A stretch of DNA of 64,000 nt, from the NCBI GenBank assembly GCA_963825315.1, contig CAWGST010000005.1, positions 62,001 through 126,000 of the forward strand. Direction: 5' to 3'. This stretch comes from DASRLE01 sp963825315. Its GTDB lineage: Bacteria > Verrucomicrobiota > Verrucomicrobiia > Limisphaerales > Palsa-1400. Positions 1 to 9,722 of the stretch are shown here, piece by piece. The notes beneath the pieces are model-generated. The model made no database searches. It was not told where the DNA came from and worked only from the letters and a program-made list of their open reading frames with translations. The first letter of the stretch is position 1, and each line of letters begins with the position of its first letter. The position numbers and the translations under genes are program-made.

Positions 1-1257
1 AACTTCAATCACTTTGATTACCTCATCAACGTCGTGGTCTCACCGCCGGATTGCGCGGTCTGCCACGCGGTTGAAGCGCAGCAATTTGCCGGCAGCAAGA
101 AGGCCCGCGCGCTGGGCAACCTCCAGAAGAACCCGGTCTTCCATCGAATGGTTGACAGCATTACCAGCGTGGCGGTTGCCAAAGGCGGCAGGCTGACGCC
201 CGTGGCTTCGTCGGATCAAACGAAGAACGAAACTTGTTACGGCTGTCATGGTTCGCGGGTGGAGGTCGCGGGCAGTCGCAAGTTCACCAACGACCTGGGC
301 GAGTTCGTGCTGCCCAGGCTGAGCAACTGGCCCAATCAGGGCGTAGGCCGGGTAAACCCGGACGGCAGCCGGGGCGCCTGCACAGCGTGCCATGCGCGGC
401 ATGAGTTTTCCATCGAGGTCGCACGCAAACCATTTACCTGCTCGCAATGCCACATGGGACCGGATGTTCCTGCCTTTGAAGTGTACGAGGAGAGCAAGCA
501 CGGGAATATTTTTCACTCGAAAGAACGGGAGTGGAATTGGAACCATGTTCCCTGGCGGGTGGGGGTGGATTTTCGAGCGCCCACCTGTGCCGTCTGCCAT
601 AGCAGCCTCATCACCTCGCCGGAGGGGGACGTGGTGGCCCCACGCACGCACGATTTTGGTGCGCGACTTTGGGTGCGGCTGTTCGGCTTGCCCTACACGC
701 ATCCGCAGCCTAAAAGCGGCGACACCACGCTCATTCGGAACAAAGACGGTCAACCATTGCCCACCGCCTTCACGGGGGAACCGGCCAGCGAGTTTCTCAT
801 TGATTCCAAGGAACAGGCCCGCCGACAGGGCATTATGAAAGGCGTCTGCCGTTCCTGCCACAACCAGGATTGGGTGGATGGGCATTTCGACAAGCTACAG
901 AACACGATTCTGGAAACCGACCGGATGACCCGCTCAGCCACGGATTTGATGCAGAGGGCCTGGGATCTGGGTCTGGCGGACAAATCCAACCCATTCGACG
1001 AGCCGATCGAGCGGCAGTGGATGAAACAGTGGCTGTATTACGCCAATTCCATCCGTCTGGGCTCGGCCATGGGCGGTCCAGACTACGCGAGTTTCCAGAC
1101 CGGGTGGTTTGACTTGACCACGCACCTTCGAGAAATGCAGGAGTGGATTGACACCCAGGCGAAAGCCAGGATTCCTCGCCACGGAGGTTCTCCCCATGGA
1201 GCACAGCGCCTTCGCAACGAAAGAGAGAAGTGGGCGCCAGGTTCGCAAAAGAATTGA
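1..1257 (+). CDS. Multiheme cytochrome c, HAO-like, 5' end outside window
   Basis: The reading frame is open from the first base, so the true start lies upstream; a GTG at 34 is internal. The visible 418 residues carry six CXXCH heme-binding motifs (CAVCH, CYGCH, CTACH, CSQCH, CAVCH, CRSCH). The stretch EESKHGNIF between the fourth and fifth hemes resembles the hydroxylamine-oxidoreductase-like octaheme family, which also has a helical C-terminal part after its last heme, as seen here. Such proteins are periplasmic and move electrons or oxidise/reduce small nitrogen or sulfur compounds. The substrate cannot be told from sequence. The gene converges on the aldo/keto reductase with only 12 bp between stop codons. 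I am sure of the multiheme nature and less sure of the HAO-like subfamily. Confidence 0.85.
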   Translation, partial: NFNHFDYLINVVVSPPDCAVCHAVEAQQFAGSKKARALGNLQKNPVFHRMVDSITSVAVAKGGRLTPVASSDQTKNETCYGCHGSRVEVAGSRKFTNDLGEFVLPRLSNWPNQGVGRVNPDGSRGACTACHARHEFSIEVARKPFTCSQCHMGPDVPAFEVYEESKHGNIFHSKEREWNWNHVPWRVGVDFRAPTCAVCHSSLITSPEGDVVAPRTHDFGARLWVRLFGLPYTHPQPKSGDTTLIRNKDGQPLPTAFTGEPASEFLIDSKEQARRQGIMKGVCRSCHNQDWVDGHFDKLQNTILETDRMTRSATDLMQRAWDLGLADKSNPFDEPIERQWMKQWLYYANSIRLGSAMGGPDYASFQTGWFDLTTHLREMQEWIDTQAKARIPRHGGSPHGAQRLRNEREKWAPGSQKN

Positions 1258-1269
1258 CCGGTGACATCC

Positions 1270-2340
1270 TTAGCCGTGCGTCTCGAAGAAGCGGAAGAAT
1301 AACGCCTGCTTTGACACCGGTTCGGCCCTGGCCGAAATGGCCTCCATCTGCGGCTCGCTCAAGGGCGTGAATTCGCGCGCCAATTGCACGTTGTGCTCCA
1401 ATTGCCCCATGGAATCGCACCCGATAATCACCGTGCTCACCGGCAGGCTCAATGAATAATACATCGCCTCCCGCATCTCGAGCGTTCCCGGGCCGGTGGA
1501 CAACACCACCCCTTCCCACGAATGCTTTTGTTTCTCCAGCGAAGGCGGCGTCCAACTCGACAACAGGCGTCCGCGCGCCGGCACTTTCATGCCAATGATC
1601 CCCATTTGCCTTTCCACCGCCAGCGGCAGCAACTGCTCCATGAAACTGTAATGATGTTTGTCTGCCGCGTTCAACGCCATCAGAATCGTGTCAAATGGAT
1701 GGCGCTTGATCGCTTCCATCAGCGCGTCCGGGCGATAATGACCGGTGATGCCAAGATGGCGAACGAGCTTTTGATCGCGCGCCTGGAGCAGCGCTTCCAT
1801 CGCACCGCCTTTGCCGAAGATCGTCTCAATTTCGGCCATCGTGCCCAAATCGTGCAATTGCCAGAGGTCCAAATGATCGGTCTGCAACAACTCCAAAGAC
1901 TTGTCCAACATGCGCAAGGAGCCATCGCGCAGGCGCTCCTTGGTTTTGCTGGCCAGAAACGCCTGCGAACGGCGGTGCTTCATTACCTGGCCGACATACC
2001 GCTCGCTCCACCGCTCCGGCCCGCCATAAATCGAAGACGTGTCAATATAATTGACGCCAAGGTCCAGCGCTCTTTCAATCACCGGAACGGCCACGGCCTC
2101 ATTATGGGCGCGCTCCAGCGCCGCCTGGCCGCCCAGGCTGAAAATGCCCACCCGATGCCCCGTCTTTCCCAAGTTGCGCGTCGGCATGGCGTCTGCCGTC
2201 TTTGGGTTGGAAATGAGCAAGTCCGTCGCCGTGGAAGCCAAAGCGGTCTGCCCCATCAACGCTGCTGTCACCGCGCCGCCCAGCTTCAAAAATTCCCGCC
2301 GATTTGAATTCGATGATCTGCCATTCTCTGCATCATTCAT
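1270..2340 (-). CDS. Aldo/keto reductase with Tat signal
   Basis: This 356-residue protein begins with a twin-arginine signal (RREFLKLGGA, residues 14-23), so it is probably exported folded with its cofactor. The body is an aldo/keto reductase: the family tetrad is visible as D100 and Y105 in NYIDTSSIYGG, K132 in LASKT and H163 in LWQLHDL. The physiological substrate is unknown; Tat-exported members of this family are common in Verrucomicrobia and Planctomycetes. I chose the ATG at 2340 rather than the GTG at 2346 because GGAG lies about six bases upstream of it. It is upstream of no other gene on its strand in the window. Confidence 0.85.
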   Translation of the reverse strand: MNDAENGRSSNSNRREFLKLGGAVTAALMGQTALASTATDLLISNPKTADAMPTRNLGKTGHRVGIFSLGGQAALERAHNEAVAVPVIERALDLGVNYIDTSSIYGGPERWSERYVGQVMKHRRSQAFLASKTKERLRDGSLRMLDKSLELLQTDHLDLWQLHDLGTMAEIETIFGKGGAMEALLQARDQKLVRHLGITGHYRPDALMEAIKRHPFDTILMALNAADKHHYSFMEQLLPLAVERQMGIIGMKVPARGRLLSSWTPPSLEKQKHSWEGVVLSTGPGTLEMREAMYYSLSLPVSTVIIGCDSMGQLEHNVQLAREFTPLSEPQMEAISARAEPVSKQALFFRFFETHG

Positions 2341-2503
2341 AAACACTCCGGGTTGATTCCCCGCATGTTAGGCTAACGCCCTTCTCTTGCCAATCGAAAA
2401 AACCACTGAACTTCGTTTCAACCTCACTCGCTGAATTGCAGGGCGGCGAGGCGTCTGTAAGCCGCTTGCCGGCCGGGAGGGCTTGGGCGGAAGGCCTGAA
2501 GAT

Positions 2504-3676
2504 TCATTTCTTCGGTTTTTCCATAATGCCTGTGCCGATGATAAACGAGCCGAAAGCGGCAAACGTACTGACCTCCTTCGGTTGTGAAATATACGCCTGA
2601 TAATTGTTTTGTATGCCAATGCTGCTGCAGTCAACCAAGTCAACAAGTCCTTTTTCGTTCAGCCTGGCCTTCTTGATGATTCCTTCGTAAGCCTTTTTGA
2701 CAACCGGAGAGTATTCTTCGGAGCTTATGTATCCTTTATCAATCGCCTTCCTCAACAAATACAAATACATCCCAGTGCCCGATGTCTCGTTCCAATTTCC
2801 GGGCTGGCCGCACTTGTCAACCACCTGGCACCACATGCCGGTTTGGGGGTCCTGGACCTCTTTCAATCCCAGGCAAAGCTTTTGAAGAGCCGACATAAGG
2901 ACTGGATAATCGGGATGCGATTTGGGCAGATAATCGAACACGTCCGCGGTCAAAACAGCATACCAGCCAAGTCCCTCGCTCCACACCTCGGGAGCCAGCC
3001 CGGTTTCCTTGTTGGCCCAGCTTGCCTGTTTCGACTCGTCCCAGCCATGCAGCAAGAGTCCGTTTGGCTTCTGGCAATGTTGCAAGGCCAGTTTCATTTG
3101 TTTGGCAACCTCCCCGAAGGAATCGGCGCTGTCGTCCAGGGTGCCGCCATATCTGGCCAGGAACATTTGGCCCATAAATACCCCATCCACCCATAATTGA
3201 TGCCTGGCCCAATCGCCGTGCCAGAAGCTGCCATCGCTGTTGCGCGGGTAGTTGATGAACCCGTTCCGCACCTTGTTCGCGGCAATCCTGTATTTTTCTT
3301 CCTTGGTTTGTTCATACATGAAGATAATAGCATATCCCGGGAGAAAGTTATCCAGGGCATTGCTACTGAAACGGGGCGCGGCGCCTTGGTCATCAACATG
3401 CTCATCAACATATTTTTTGATGTAGTTGAAATAGATCGGGTCGCCGGTCCAACGCCACATTTTCTCCATGGCAAACATAATGTAGCCGGCCTGCCAGCTA
3501 AAGCTGTTGTTTTGCCCCACCCAATGGATGTTGTTCGGGTCTGGCATCCTTTCAATGAAACTCCTGGCAACCACAACAGAATAGTTTGTAGGGGCTGTCT
3601 GGGCCGCCGGGACGTGAAACAAGAATGCAGCTATTGCAATTATTACAATCATTCGGAGGGTTGTTTTCATATTCAT
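2504..3676 (-). CDS. GH105/GH88-type unsaturated uronyl hydrolase
   Basis: The 390-residue protein has an N-terminal signal peptide (about residues 1-28) followed by an alpha/alpha barrel typical of YteR/RhiN-like unsaturated rhamnogalacturonyl hydrolases. The motif LWVDGVFMGQ holds D164, which corresponds to the catalytic aspartate of the family, and WSEGLGWYAV is the other conserved block. These enzymes remove the unsaturated uronic acid left at the non-reducing end by pectin or other polysaccharide lyases; the double bond is hydrated rather than attacked by a classical Koshland mechanism. It lies downstream of the GH79-like gene on the same strand with a gap of 91 bp, so the two are probably cotranscribed. 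Exact substrate (rhamnogalacturonan, ulvan or glycosaminoglycan) is not decided by sequence. Confidence 0.8.
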   Translation of the reverse strand: MNMKTTLRMIVIIAIAAFLFHVPAAQTAPTNYSVVVARSFIERMPDPNNIHWVGQNNSFSWQAGYIMFAMEKMWRWTGDPIYFNYIKKYVDEHVDDQGAAPRFSSNALDNFLPGYAIIFMYEQTKEEKYRIAANKVRNGFINYPRNSDGSFWHGDWARHQLWVDGVFMGQMFLARYGGTLDDSADSFGEVAKQMKLALQHCQKPNGLLLHGWDESKQASWANKETGLAPEVWSEGLGWYAVLTADVFDYLPKSHPDYPVLMSALQKLCLGLKEVQDPQTGMWCQVVDKCGQPGNWNETSGTGMYLYLLRKAIDKGYISSEEYSPVVKKAYEGIIKKARLNEKGLVDLVDCSSIGIQNNYQAYISQPKEVSTFAAFGSFIIGTGIMEKPKK

Positions 3677-3767
3677 GTTTCAGTCGCAGAAGACGCCCGG
3701 GTTCATCTCAACGGCAGTGCGCCAATCAATGCCCTGCGCTCAACATCACCATAGTTCCTTCAACCGA

Positions 3768-5780
3768 TCACTTCGCAGGAGAAATGTGCAGGATCGTCGC
3801 GGAGGCGGGGGCCACCTGAACTGTCCGGTTGCCGGAATAACGGTCTTCGATCTCTTTCCATTGGCCCGACCAGATCCCCTGCGGGTCGACGGAAGCGCCG
3901 CCCAAAATAACGCCTGCTTTGGCGGCGACGTCCTGATCCTTCTGAACCAAATCCATTCGTTGCCGTGCTCCCAAGACCATGCCTTGGGGCAACTGAAGGG
4001 CAACCGACGCCGGTTGCGCTTTGTCGCCAAAACTCTTGTTGATCAGGGTCACATAAATGGAGCCATCCTTATCCCGATAAGCGTAGGCATTGAAATCAAA
4101 TGTGGGTGCCGCTTGTATTTTCACTTCGAGTGGTCGTCCATGCGCGCCCTGGCCAAAAGCAAGATAAGCATAGGCTTGAGGCCGCATGTTGAATCCATTG
4201 CCGTCCGCCTGATGCACGAACGCGGCGTAATTCGCTGCGCCAAAGTGTCCATCCCGCCCCACCGATTCCCCCGTGTGATAATTCACACCCAGAATGTGAT
4301 GCGCCGCCCACCAGTGGGTGCAATCCAGCGCCCATAAGGTGGACGCGTAGGTGTCGCTGGAGTCCTTTGCGCCTCCATTGTAGCAGCTATTCATCTCATC
4401 GATCCGGTAAGGCACCCCTTGGGCGGCCAGCACTGCGCCAACGCGGGCATAGTCTTTTTCGTAATTGTCGTGGAGACGGTTGGAAAGAAAGCGGGCCCGG
4501 GTCACGGGCGGATTCGTTTCGCCCGCCCGGCCTGAGCCCAGAAAATAATAATGATCGCTTGCCATCACCAAGTGTCTTTCGGCAAACAAGGCTTTGGCCA
4601 GTTTCAACGCATAGCTTCCGTTGGCGCTCGGCCCGTCAATCTTCGCTTGGGGCACAGCCTTCAAAATGGCGTCATAGTGGGGCTTCCATTGCGCAAAAAA
4701 TGCCTCATAGGTTTTGAGGAAAAAATTGGGCTCATTGCCAATGGAATAACAATCAAGCGCATCCGCATCGTGAGCCGCGATATAGCCGGCCAGACGCGCC
4801 GAATCGGCTGGATCGCCATTTTTCAAGCGGAACGAATAAATCACCTTCACTCCGGCCGCCCGGGCGAAATTGAAAAGCTCATCAATGTCTTTTTCCTGGG
4901 GGATCGGAATACGCGGATCATCCACTGCATTGGCGCCAACACGCAGACTTTTAATGCCGAGGGTCTTGAAGCTGTTGACCAGCGCCTGATCGTTGGGATC
5001 AAAATAGTATCGCCCATCCTTGGGCAGAAGCATTGACATCTCGTAGCTCAAACCTAAAAAGTGAGGCGCAAGATCAGCGCTCTGGCCATCGGCGGCCACC
5101 GTTACGGCCACCGGTTGAGTCTGAGCTGCCGCCGGTTGCTGGTCGCCAGCGCGGTCATCGAAGGCGATGTCATCAATGAAGAAGCTGCCTTCCGCATCTT
5201 TCCCGGCCATGAAACCAAAATGAATCTCGCTCATGATTTTGGGGTTGAAGCCCTTGATTTGGTTGAGGTCCGCCAGCGGAATCACCACTTCGTGCCACTG
5301 GCTGTCGAGGAACCGGGGACAGTATTTGCTGACCGCCACTTTTACGGTGTGTTCTTCGGGGGTGTCCAGCCCGTTGCCGTTGCACAGCAGGTTGACCTGG
5401 AGGTCGCCGGCCTTGCCTTTGGTTTTGATCCAGAAGCTCAGATTCTTCATGGCGCTGGCGTCCGTGCCGACGTTCGTCCCGGTTTCAAAATTGAACCAGT
5501 TCCAGCCGGCCCCCAGCCACTCGTTGCTGCCCTTGAACTTGAACTCCAGCGCCGTTTTGCCGCTGTGAGCCTCAACTGTCTGGGGCTTAATCATTGAGGT
5601 CGCTGGATTGACCCAGCCGGCACCAATGTTCGCTTGTTCACCGTCCCACACCACCACCCGCTTCACAGAAACGGGCATGCCCCCGGCAACTTCAGCGGCG
5701 GCGACGCTGAAGTTAAATAATGTGAGCGCAATCAGCGAGGATTGTACGACCTTCGGTTTCCGCGATGACATAATGTTCAT
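3768..5780 (-). CDS. Secreted GH79-like glycosidase with N-terminal jelly-roll
   Basis: The 670-residue protein has a signal peptide (to about residue 29), a beta-sandwich of the CBM/CIA30 sort (about 40-210, ending in FIDDIAFDD), a low-complexity linker, and a TIM barrel. The barrel holds the clan GH-A glutamates: acid/base E350 in SIGNEPNFF and nucleophile E462 in YRIDEMNSC. A beta-sandwich of the GH79 C-terminal type follows (about 565-670). GH79 enzymes act on beta-glucuronides; arabinofuranosidase-like activity is an alternative in clan A. It precedes the GH105 gene, which fits a pair acting on uronic-acid-containing polymers. ATG at 5780 and a second at 5771 are both possible starts. 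Confidence 0.7.
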   Translation of the reverse strand: MNIMSSRKPKVVQSSLIALTLFNFSVAAAEVAGGMPVSVKRVVVWDGEQANIGAGWVNPATSMIKPQTVEAHSGKTALEFKFKGSNEWLGAGWNWFNFETGTNVGTDASAMKNLSFWIKTKGKAGDLQVNLLCNGNGLDTPEEHTVKVAVSKYCPRFLDSQWHEVVIPLADLNQIKGFNPKIMSEIHFGFMAGKDAEGSFFIDDIAFDDRAGDQQPAAAQTQPVAVTVAADGQSADLAPHFLGLSYEMSMLLPKDGRYYFDPNDQALVNSFKTLGIKSLRVGANAVDDPRIPIPQEKDIDELFNFARAAGVKVIYSFRLKNGDPADSARLAGYIAAHDADALDCYSIGNEPNFFLKTYEAFFAQWKPHYDAILKAVPQAKIDGPSANGSYALKLAKALFAERHLVMASDHYYFLGSGRAGETNPPVTRARFLSNRLHDNYEKDYARVGAVLAAQGVPYRIDEMNSCYNGGAKDSSDTYASTLWALDCTHWWAAHHILGVNYHTGESVGRDGHFGAANYAAFVHQADGNGFNMRPQAYAYLAFGQGAHGRPLEVKIQAAPTFDFNAYAYRDKDGSIYVTLINKSFGDKAQPASVALQLPQGMVLGARQRMDLVQKDQDVAAKAGVILGGASVDPQGIWSGQWKEIEDRYSGNRTVQVAPASATILHISPAK

Positions 5781-6105
5781 ATGTTCTGTTTGATTCTGCG
5801 TTTGCCCGGCAGTGAAGAGTAAACATCGAATTGGAACTCCGATGACATGATTTGGGTTTAATGCTTGGGGGGGTTCCTGGCAAGGAATTTACGGCAGGGC
5901 AAAAGACATTCACCCGGGGCTTTTCAGGCCATCATACGCTTGGGGTGATGGCGATGCCCGGGGCATGGTGGAGGAAGCGGACAAGCTCTATTGGCCCGGG
6001 TGAGCGGAATGGCTCGGTTTTTGGCGGGAATCGGGCGTTGACTTTAGGATGCTTTCCTGCCAAGCAAAAGGTGTTGAGGAGAACAAATCAAGGCAGCCGG
6101 ACAAC
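5781..6105. other. Intergenic region, no gene seen
   Basis: This stretch separates the leftward GH79-like gene from the rightward small membrane protein and must hold both promoters. I see no convincing coding potential, operator palindrome or RNA in it. Confidence 0.5.
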
Positions 6106-6441
6106 ATGAACGCAAAAACAACTACGCACTGGTATCACTTTATCGCTTACTTCTTCGGTGGGGCTTTCCTCGCAAACACGATCCCGCACTTGGTGAACGG
6201 CATTTCGGGCAGCCCGTTCCAGAGCCCTTTCGCATCGCCACCCGGAAAAGGCTTGTCATCACCGACGGTCAACGTCCTGTGGGGATCGTTCAACCTGGTT
6301 CTGGCTTACCTACTGGTGGCCCGCGTTGGCCGGTTCGAGTTGCGCCAATCGAAGCATGTGGTTGTTCTGGGGCTTGGGGCACTGCTCATGGCACTCTTGC
6401 TGGCGCGGGCATTTGGAAAGTTTCATGGGGGCAACCTTTGA
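6106..6441 (+). CDS. Small conserved membrane protein
   Basis: A 111-residue protein starting MNAKTTTHWYHFIAYFFGG. It has three hydrophobic segments: about residues 8-28, 57-75 and 83-101. The N-terminal part HFIAYFFGGAFLANTIPHLVNG followed by FASPPGKG-SSP is a conserved pattern in small uncharacterised integral membrane proteins found across many bacteria. I chose the ATG at 6106 because the hydrophobic part begins right after it; an in-frame ATG at 6049 would add a polar stretch with no sign of conservation. It stands alone on the plus strand. Function unknown. Confidence 0.65.
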   Translation: MNAKTTTHWYHFIAYFFGGAFLANTIPHLVNGISGSPFQSPFASPPGKGLSSPTVNVLWGSFNLVLAYLLVARVGRFELRQSKHVVVLGLGALLMALLLARAFGKFHGGNL

Positions 6442-7143
6442 TATTTTGAAGCTTGCATCGCAATTAATGCCCGCCCGCGACCGTGATTTGCTTTCGACCT
6501 GATACCAACGATCGAGGACTTCGTTCGGAGCGCAAGCGAGAACGAAGACTGCCGCGCCGCAGCCCGTTCCCGGGCGAAGGCGGGCTTGCGTGGCTTGAGT
6601 CTTTGGCAACCATCGAACACCTGATTTGCCGCGAGGAAGCAGGAAACGCAAGATTGATACATAGGTCTGGAAAACCCGTAACATCCGTTACATCGTTGAT
6701 ACTCAACGACTTAGCCCGTAACAAGCCCGTTACGTTAACGATAAAGCCGGCTTGGACTGGTTGGACGGTTTAATGACCATCGGTGTTTTAAGACTTTGAC
6801 CACGGATTTGCCGGATTTCACGGATGAAAGATGCGGAATGCTTTTCATAATTCTCCTTTGAAAGCGAGGTCGAGGATGGCGGGGATCCATCGGATGAGCC
6901 CTTGGGGTGAGTGCCTGGCTTTGTGGCATGGCTGTATGACTGAAGCCAAATTCCGCTTTGCAGCCGCCACTTTCCTCGATAGTCTCGCGGCATGGCGCGA
7001 TCGGAGCGGCAACAGGCGGTTCTCGACATCTTGAAGGGGCAATTGTTTTTGGAGCGAATTGAACTATCTGCCTCTGCCAAGGCTTTCTCTTTTGCCAGGG
7101 CTGCCATGGCGGTCAAGCCTGTGCAATACAGGGAGGCCGCGAA
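6442..7143. other. Degenerate non-coding stretch
   Basis: No frame here has protein-like composition over a useful length. It contains short phrases such as a tandem run of Cgttac/gtaac words at 6677-6737 and text typical of decayed verrucomicrobial intergenic DNA. I treat it as the left part of a graveyard that continues to 8052. Confidence 0.5.
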
Positions 7144-7510
7144 ATGAAACCGGAATCCAAATCGGAAATCATTCTCTACCAAACGGAGGACAACCAGACG
7201 CGCCTGCAAGTAAGGTTGGAGGGTGAGACTGTCTGGCTGACGCAGGCGCACATGGCGGAACTGTTCCAGCGGGAGAGATCGGTCATCACCAAGCACATCC
7301 GCAACATTTTTGAGGAAGGCGAACTGGTGGCGAAGGCAGTATGTGCAAATTTTGCACAAACTGCCGCTGACGGTAAAACCTACCAGACCGTTTATTACAA
7401 CCTGGATGTCATCATTCCAAGATTGGCAGGCCGAGGCCGGATTCGCCGATGAAGTGGAGAGCCTGACGCAGAAAGCAAAACACCTCAAACCGCCGAAGCG
7501 AAAGAAATGA
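7144..7510 (+). pseudogene. RhuM-family (virulence/Fic-like) protein remnant
   Basis: The first frame (7144-7452) reads MKPESKSEIILYQTEDNQTR, then VWLTQAHMAELFQRERSVIT and KTYQTVYYNLDVII, which is the N-terminal DNA-binding-like part of RhuM-family proteins (normally about 330 residues). After YYNLDVII the family continues for some 200 residues, but here the text jumps within a few bases to a C-terminal-like tail (FADEVESLTQKAKHLKPPKR) in the next frame, ending at 7510. This looks like a large internal deletion plus frameshift. RhuM proteins occur on genomic islands, so the remnant may mark an older mobile element. Confidence 0.65.
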
Positions 7511-8052
7511 GCGAGAATGCCGGCAGGAATCCGACCGGGAGAGAGCAGCGGGGGCCTGTCCTCCGAAGCCTGGCGAAGGAGGACTGGAACGACCTTGACC
7601 GGACGGTATAATGGGAAGAGGGCGGCGGCGAACGAGTGTATCCTGGAGCGATCTATCACGACCTGAGCCGGGGAGGCCGTAGAGGTCCGATATTCCTGGA
7701 TGACGAGGATGGCCACGATTCAACAGATGGCGAACCGGCTGCACATGGGCACCCGGAAGAGTCTCAGCCCCAAGCTTCAAGCATGGAGAAGATCAAATAA
7801 ATGAAGACCAATGGACGAAGCTACGGTTTGACCCTTTGACCCTTTGACTGCGCGGAGCCCGGCGGCGGAGAAACGAACCATTGGATGTCTTCATGGCCCC
7901 ATTTTTACCATCGCCACCCGCTGATCAACAGGGGGACGCTCCTTTACCGCTTACTTTTGATGGGCCTCCCCACGTTATGAAAAACTCTTGTTCGGAATTG
8001 GGCGGATCACGAATTTATCTTATATCGCTTCGGATGCTCTTCAAGGATGTTT
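7511..8052. other. Decayed DNA between RhuM remnant and IS1182 element
   Basis: No intact gene. The stretch 7709-7804 may encode the tail of a transposase (separate entry). The last bases, 8007-8052, may be the 3' end of a gene split by the insertion sequence that begins at 8053. Confidence 0.45.
7709..7804 (+). pseudogene. Possible REP-associated transposase C-terminal remnant
   Basis: A 31-residue frame MATIQQMANRLHMGTRKSLS resembles the C-terminal helix-turn-helix of RAYT/Y1-type transposases, where a phrase like IAxRLxMGTxxxL is usual. Nothing upstream supports a full gene, so this is at most a fragment. Confidence 0.3.
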
Positions 8053-8072
8053 CCTAGCAGCCTGTCGGACTT
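8053..8072 (+). repeat. IS1182 terminal inverted repeat, left
   Basis: Twenty bases exactly complementary to 9703-9722; marks the left end of the insertion sequence. Confidence 0.9.
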
Positions 8073-8240
8073 GACCAGAAGCATTTTTTCTGGATTTCGC
8101 GTAATCTGCTATTGGAGCCTGTAGCACGGAGTTGACGAATTCGAAAAGACCAGTTGGATCGGACCAATAGAGTCCGGGAGGGGTGTCAATCGAAGGTCCG
8201 ATTAAATTTGTGTTCCGCCCGGCCTTTCCCCTCGGATTTT

Positions 8241-9643
8241 TCAGCCGGAGCGGGCCAGTTTCACTCCCGCTCGCAAGATGTGTAACCGTTTGAGGTTGTA
8301 GGCGACGCAGACCCACTGCCATTCCAGCCCGACCTTTTCCAGTCCGCGCAGCAGAAATTGCCGGAATCCCATCACGCTCTTGATGATGCCAAAGACCGGT
8401 TCCACCGTCTGCTGCCGCAATTTGTACTTGGCTTTGCCATCCTTCGTTTTCAGCCGGTGCTTCATCACCTCGCTCAACCCGGCTCCCGGGGCGGCGCCGC
8501 CGGCTCATCCTTCTTTTCCAGATCGCTGACGGTGCGATGGTGTTCTTTCTTTTCTAACGCCGCATAGACGGTCGTCCCGGTAGGTTGGCCTGTGGGTGTT
8601 TGTTCCACGGCACGCACCGCCGCTTCGCTGTAAAATCCGCTGTCGGCCAAAACGTCCGCGACCGATTCCACCGGGGCGGCCACCGCCGCCACAGTGGGGG
8701 CCAGTTCCTGTTTGTCGTTGCACGCCTGGCTGACTCGCTCTCCCACGATCAAGCGGCTGTCTACTTCCACGGCCGCTTGGGCGTTGTAGCTCTGCTCAAA
8801 ATGTGGGCCGCTGCCCGCTTTCATGATCCGGCTCTGCGGGTCGGTGAAATTATATTGATCGCTGGGACCGGGTTCGGGCGTCGGCGCTTTGGGTGGTTGG
8901 CCGCGGATTCCTTCACCCCGTTTTTCTTTGGCGGCCCGCTCGGCCAGTTTCTTCTCGTGTTCGGCCAACTCGATGGCGTGGCGCGCCTGGGCCCGGGCTT
9001 CAATCTCGGCCCGCGCTTTTTGCAGCGCGGCTTTGCGCTCCTGGCGGCGGGTGATTTCTTCGGGAATACTCAGCCCGTCTTGCAACGGCGTGCTGTCGGC
9101 CTGCTCGGCTTTGGCCATCAGTTCCTTGACCTCCAGGTCCAGTTGTTCGATGGTTTTGCCCGCGTGTTCGTAGCTGACGGCGGAGTGCTTGCTGGCATTG
9201 GCCATCACCTTGGTCCCGTCCACGGCCACAGTGATTTGACCGACCTGCAAAAACTTCAATGCCTGCGCCATCTCCAACACCCGCACAAAGGCCTCTTGCA
9301 GCAGCGCTTTGTTTTCGCGCCGGAAAGTGCAAATGGTGTCGTGGTCCGGATGGGTGTCTCCGCAAATCATCCGCACCGGCACACTGTCGTAAGTCGCCTG
9401 TTCGATCCGCCGCGAACTGAAAAGCCCGGTGGCGTAGCAATACAGCAACAGGGCCAAAAGCATGCGGGGTGGATATTGTTCGCTGCCCGTGCCCCTTTCG
9501 TTGACCTTGATTCGGCGCAAATCCATCTCCTCAACGGCGTCCAGAATGAAATGCGCCAGATGGTCTGCCGGCACCCAATCGCGCAGATTCGGGGGCAGGA
9601 TCAGCGGTGTGTCGTAATCAACAGTGATAAAGCGTGCAGCCAT
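8241..9643 (-). pseudogene. IS1182-type transposase, frameshifted
   Basis: The main frame starts at 9643 (MAARFITVDYDTPLILPP) and runs to a stop at 8474; the C-terminal part continues in the -1 frame to 8241 (GIIKSVMGFRQFLLRGLE). The N-terminal DUF772-like helical region (CTFRRENKALLQ), the catalytic D in TVAVDGTKVMAN and the second D in ADSGFYSE are in the first frame; the catalytic E in TVEPVFGIIK is in the second. The -1 frame contains a TGA just upstream, so the shift must fall in the GC-rich run at about 8478-8500, consistent with loss of one base. That separates E from the two D residues, so this copy should be inactive unless the shift is a sequencing error. A programmed shift is less likely because no slippery A-run is present at that place. 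Confidence 0.85.
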
Positions 9644-9702
9644 ACTTGACTGATGCCCTCTGGCCCTTTCACGTTCAAACTTTCTGAAAAAACCTTCGCT
9701 CT

Positions 9703-9722
9703 AAGTCCGACAGGCTGCTAGG
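9703..9722 (-). repeat. IS1182 terminal inverted repeat, right
   Basis: Exact complement of 8053-8072; marks the right end, just upstream of the transposase start. Confidence 0.9.

Larger units (their letters stand above)
8053..9722 (-). mobile_element. IS1182-family insertion sequence
   Basis: The element is 1670 bp and is bounded by perfect 20-bp inverted repeats: cctagcagcctgtcggactt at 8053-8072 and its exact complement at 9703-9722. Similarity continues inward more loosely through a T-rich/A-rich block. It holds one transposase gene on the minus strand, broken by a single-base frameshift. No clear target duplication is visible beside the ends. The ends are intact, so the copy could still be moved in trans. 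Confidence 0.88.

Noticed and set aside
32..885. Minus-strand frames opposite the multiheme cytochrome
   Set aside because: The plus-strand frame has six heme motifs.
6730..7716. 328-codon minus-strand frame over the RhuM remnant
   Set aside because: No protein-like pattern; the RhuM-like phrases are on the opposite strand.
8585..9649. 354-codon frame antisense to the IS1182 transposase
   Set aside because: The transposase has family motifs on the minus strand.
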